The notes under the pieces are model-generated. The model did not search any database, was not told the DNA's origin, and saw only the letters and a program-made list of their open reading frames with translations. Below are positions 5,673-8,109 of a stretch of DNA of 8,109 bases, piece after piece. Made by a program: the position numbers and the translations under genes. The stretch spans positions 1-8,109 of the forward strand of contig CALDSL010000283.1 in assembly GCA_937920255.1 (NCBI GenBank), given 5' to 3'. Position 1 is the stretch's first letter; each line of letters opens with the position of its first letter. The stretch comes from an uncultured Anaerolineaceae bacterium (GTDB taxonomy: Bacteria > Chloroflexota > Anaerolineae > Anaerolineales > Anaerolineaceae).

Positions 5673-7153
5673 AGGGTTTCCTGGATCAGGTTCTCAGCGA
5701 TGATGGATGAGGAGAGTACACCCGGCAAACCGGCGCCCGGGTGCGTGCCCGCGCCAACGAAGTACAGGTTATCAAAATCTTCGGAACGGTTGTGCGGGCG
5801 GAACCAGGCCGACTGGGTGAGCACCGGCTGGAACGAGAAGGCCGAACCGAGGTAGCTGTTCAACTCGCCTTCAAAATGCAGCGGGTCGATCCAATGCTCG
5901 GCGATGATGTTTTCCTCCAGGTCGGGCAGGTAGTTCTCTTCCAGGAAGCGTACAATGCGGTCGCGGTAGGGGCGCGCCATCGTATTCCAGTCGATGCCTG
6001 ATTTCTGGTTGGGGGCGGGCGCGAGCACGTAAAATCCTTCGCAGCCTTCCGGCGCAGTGGAGGGATCGGTGATGGTGGGCATGTGCAGGTAGAGCGAGAA
6101 ATCCTCGGCCAGCACATTGCGGTTGAAGATATCGTGCAGCAGGCCTTTGTAGCGCGGCCCAAGAATGATGTTGTGGTGCGCGAGCTGTGTGTCGGTGTAG
6201 CGCCGTTTGGTGCCAAAGTAATACACAAACAACGACATGCTGTACTTCATGCTCTTCAACCGCCAGTCTTTATACTTGCGGCGGCTGTCGGCGGGGATCA
6301 TCTTCATATAGGTGTTGGCCACGTCGGCGTTGGAAACGACGATGTCGGCCGGGTGGAACATGCCGTCGCGGGTGTACAGGCCGGTGACTTTGCGCCCGGA
6401 AATCCCCAGCGAAGCCACATCCTGGTTGAGGTGCAGCTTCCCGCCCAGTTCCTCCAGCAGGCGCACCATCGCGTCCACAATCGCGCCGGTGCCGCCGATG
6501 GCGTAGTGCACGCCCCATTCGCGCTCGAGGTAGTGGATCATGGCGTAGATGCTGGCGGTGTCATAGGGGTTGCCGCCTACCAGCAGGGGATGGAAGGAGA
6601 AGATCTGGCGCAGAAAATCGTTCTGGATGAACTGGGAAACATAGGCGTACACGCTTTTGTACGATTGCAGCTTGATCAAATCGGGGGCCACGCGCAGCAT
6701 ATCGTTGACGGCCAGGAATGGCTTATCGGCCAGCTCGACGAAACCTTTGTCGAAGATGGGTTTGGTGGTACTGAGAAACCGCAGGTAACCTTCTTTGTCG
6801 GCCGGGTTGATCTTGTCGATCTGGCCCAGGGTAAACTCCAGGTCGCCGTTGTAGTCAAAGCGCTGTCCGCTGGCATTGAAAATGCGGTAAAAAGGGGAAA
6901 CCGGCACGAATTTGACATAATCTTCGCGGTTGCGCCCCGCCAGTGCGAAGATGTCATCGAACATGAACGGCGCGGTGATTACCGTTGGGCCACCGTCAAA
7001 CTTGAAGCCGTTCTTCTCGTACACGTAGGCGCGGCCGCCGGGTTTATCGCGCCGCTCAAAAATTTCCACCTGATGACCGCGTGCTGCCAGCCGTACGGCT
7101 GCGCCCAGCCCGCCAAAACCACTGCCGATGATCGCGATATGTTTTGTGTTCAT
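5669..7153 (-). CDS. crtI: Phytoene desaturase (CrtI type)
   Basis: The 494-residue FAD-dependent desaturase introduces the double bonds that convert phytoene to lycopene (or neurosporene). The N-terminus carries the dinucleotide-binding loop IIGSGFGGLGAA (8-19), then IFERRDKPGGRAY (31-43) and FKFDGGPTVIT (50-60), all standard for CrtI. The C-terminal block NLYFVGAGTHPGAGLPGV (462-479) is the bacterial phytoene-dehydrogenase signature. The length is full for the family. The number of desaturation steps cannot be deduced from sequence; a lycopene cyclase next door suggests lycopene as product. It is the first gene of a crtI-crtB operon, with a four-base overlap into crtB. No Shine-Dalgarno sequence precedes ATG 7153, and a -10 box lies six bases upstream of it, which predicts a leaderless transcript. 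Confidence 0.96.
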   Translation of the reverse strand: MNTKHIAIIGSGFGGLGAAVRLAARGHQVEIFERRDKPGGRAYVYEKNGFKFDGGPTVITAPFMFDDIFALAGRNREDYVKFVPVSPFYRIFNASGQRFDYNGDLEFTLGQIDKINPADKEGYLRFLSTTKPIFDKGFVELADKPFLAVNDMLRVAPDLIKLQSYKSVYAYVSQFIQNDFLRQIFSFHPLLVGGNPYDTASIYAMIHYLEREWGVHYAIGGTGAIVDAMVRLLEELGGKLHLNQDVASLGISGRKVTGLYTRDGMFHPADIVVSNADVANTYMKMIPADSRRKYKDWRLKSMKYSMSLFVYYFGTKRRYTDTQLAHHNIILGPRYKGLLHDIFNRNVLAEDFSLYLHMPTITDPSTAPEGCEGFYVLAPAPNQKSGIDWNTMARPYRDRIVRFLEENYLPDLEENIIAEHWIDPLHFEGELNSYLGSAFSFQPVLTQSAWFRPHNRSEDFDNLYFVGAGTHPGAGLPGVLSSSIIAENLIQETL

Positions 7154-7159
7154 GCTATT

Positions 7160-7188
7160 ATTCTATGGATTCGATGCCCAAATGTGAA
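7160..7188 (-). promoter_or_regulatory. Promoter of crtI-crtB, predicted leaderless start
   Basis: On the minus strand TTCACA (-35, 7188-7183, five of six consensus bases) is followed by a 17-base spacer and TAGAAT (-10, 7165-7160, five of six). Only six bases (AATAGC) separate the -10 box from ATG 7153, so transcription should begin at or next to the A of the start codon. The absence of a Shine-Dalgarno sequence agrees. Confidence 0.7.
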
Positions 7189-7214
7189 TATTTCAAACAA
7201 GGTCGTACAATCTT

Positions 7215-7243
7215 TTCTCGTCTTTGTCGAACTTATGTATAAT
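7215..7243 (+). promoter_or_regulatory. Promoter of the lycopene cyclase gene, predicted leaderless start
   Basis: A perfect TATAAT -10 box lies at 7238-7243. The -35 position with a 17-base spacer reads TTCTCG, a weak match, so an activator or an alternative sigma factor may help. Six bases (CGACCC) separate the -10 box from ATG 7250, the same spacing as on the crtI side, and no Shine-Dalgarno sequence is present. Confidence 0.6.
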
Positions 7244-7249
7244 CGACCC

Positions 7250-8109
7250 ATGCATACCTATGACTTCATTTTCGCCGGTGGCGGCGGCGCCGGCTTGGGG
7301 CTGGCCTGCGCGCTGCTGGACAGCCCGCTGCGCAATCATTCGATGCTGATCATTGACCGTGACGCCAAGAATGAAAACGACCGCACCTGGTGCTTTTGGG
7401 GTGGGCCGGATACGCCATTTGCGTCGATTGCCAGGCATTCGTGGGGCCAGATCAGTGTGCGCGGCGATGCGGGAGAGCGACTGTTTGATTTTAGCACCGA
7501 AGGCGATGGAACGTGGCGGTATTGGATGGTGCGCGGTATCGATTTTTACCGCCACACGCGCCAGCGATTGGTGGAGCAACCGAACGTGCGCATCGTGCAG
7601 GGCAGCGTGGACGGCTTTACCGAACAGCCGGAGTGCGTGCTTGTGCACGCAAGCGGTGAGACCTACGCCGGGCGCTGGGTGTTTGACAGCATCATCCGCC
7701 CGGGCGATCTGGACCTCGACCGCAACCGGCATCACGTGCTCAAGCAGCACTTCACCGGCTGGGAAATCGAGACCCCCCACCCCGTGTTTGACCCGACCCG
7801 CGCGGTGATGTTCGATTTCCGTACGCGGCAGGAAAATGACCTGCGCTTCTTCTACGTGCTGCCGTTCTCGCCCACCCGCGCGCTGGTGGAGTACACCATC
7901 TTCTCCAGCGACCTGCTGGAACGCGACGCTTACGACGCCGCGCTGCGCGAATTTTTGACCGGGAAGCTGGGGGTTCGCGAATACCACGTGGATTTTGTGG
8001 AACATAACTGGATCCCGATGACGGATTTTCCGTTCCAGCGGCAGGCCGGGGCGCGCATCTTGAATATCGGCACCAAAGGCGGGCTGGTCAAGCCTTCGAC
8101 GGGCTACGC
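7250..8109 (+). CDS. crtY: Lycopene cyclase, CrtY/CrtL family (3' end outside window)
   Basis: The reading frame is open from ATG 7250 to the window edge: 286 complete codons plus two bases, with no stop. CrtY proteins are usually about 380-400 residues, so roughly a quarter is missing. The FAD-binding loop is FAGGGGAGLGLA (8-19). NDRTWCFW (43-50) is the hallmark of bacterial CrtY-type cyclases. FDFRT (188-192), FYVLPFSPTRALVEYT (201-216), IPMTDF (255-260) and IGTKGGLVKPSTGY (273-286) follow in the family's order. The enzyme cyclises the psi ends of lycopene to beta rings, giving gamma- or beta-carotene; whether one or both ends are closed cannot be told. It is transcribed divergently from crtI across a 96-base gap. 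Base use resembles the neighbours, so nothing suggests recent transfer. Confidence 0.92.
   Translation, partial: MHTYDFIFAGGGGAGLGLACALLDSPLRNHSMLIIDRDAKNENDRTWCFWGGPDTPFASIARHSWGQISVRGDAGERLFDFSTEGDGTWRYWMVRGIDFYRHTRQRLVEQPNVRIVQGSVDGFTEQPECVLVHASGETYAGRWVFDSIIRPGDLDLDRNRHHVLKQHFTGWEIETPHPVFDPTRAVMFDFRTRQENDLRFFYVLPFSPTRALVEYTIFSSDLLERDAYDAALREFLTGKLGVREYHVDFVEHNWIPMTDFPFQRQAGARILNIGTKGGLVKPSTGY

Noticed and set aside
7201..7248. Short inverted repeat GGTCG / CGACC and a GTACAA motif between the crt promoters, considered as a LitR/CarH-type operator
   Set aside because: The arms are only five bases and 38 bases apart, and a six-base motif is too short to assign a regulator.
7193..8005. Minus-strand frame of 270 codons opposite the cyclase gene
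   Set aside because: The plus-strand frame carries every CrtY family motif; this one has none and overlaps the crt promoters.
1..8109. CRISPR arrays, tRNA or rRNA genes, insertion sequences, phage genes, defence genes
   Set aside because: Reading both strands, I saw no spaced direct-repeat array, cloverleaf, transposase or integrase frame, or known defence domain.

Overview
The window looks like a chromosomal segment of a bacterium of the phylum Chloroflexota, perhaps an Anaerolineae-type lineage. This is inferred from the membrane-anchored protein with a long Thr/Pro-rich linker and a degenerate SGNH domain, from the moderately high GC content, and from the mix of gene types. No rRNA or tRNA is present to confirm it. 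Six protein genes are supported: five complete and one cut off by the right edge.

Layout. Bases 1-164 hold no gene I can support. A plus-strand gene (165-1193) encodes a one-pass membrane-anchored SGNH-hydrolase-like protein. It converges on a minus-strand pair, adoK (2544-3500) then ahcY (1247-2506), and a 12-bp perfect hairpin separates the two transcription units. The 340-base gap 3501-3840 carries two promoters firing outward: a strong one for adoK-ahcY on the minus strand with a structured leader of about 110 nt, and one for a SAM-dependent methyltransferase (3841-4596) on the plus strand. The second promoter is overlaid by a perfect 10+10 bp inverted repeat that looks like an operator. 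The methyltransferase converges on the carotenoid operon crtI-crtB (minus strand, 7153 to 4719, ATGA overlap). The gap between them holds a perfect 33-bp-arm inverted repeat that ends in a T-run in the crtB direction. A lycopene cyclase gene (crtY-type, from 7250) diverges from crtI and runs off the window.

How the genes work together. AhcY splits S-adenosylhomocysteine, the by-product of methyl transfer, into homocysteine and adenosine. AdoK phosphorylates the adenosine and so pulls the reversible AhcY reaction forward. The methyltransferase next door is a potential SAH producer, but its substrate is unknown. CrtB makes phytoene, CrtI desaturates it to lycopene, and the CrtY-type cyclase closes the ends towards gamma- or beta-carotene. 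The GGPP synthase gene (crtE) is not in the window.

The most interesting signals are regulatory. Both divergent crt genes have a good -10 box exactly 6 nt before the ATG and no Shine-Dalgarno sequence, which predicts leaderless mRNAs. The methyltransferase promoter appears to sit under a repressor site. The large palindrome after crtB is built from 9-nt units and seems to double as a terminator. I found no clear evidence of a wholly new multi-gene system.
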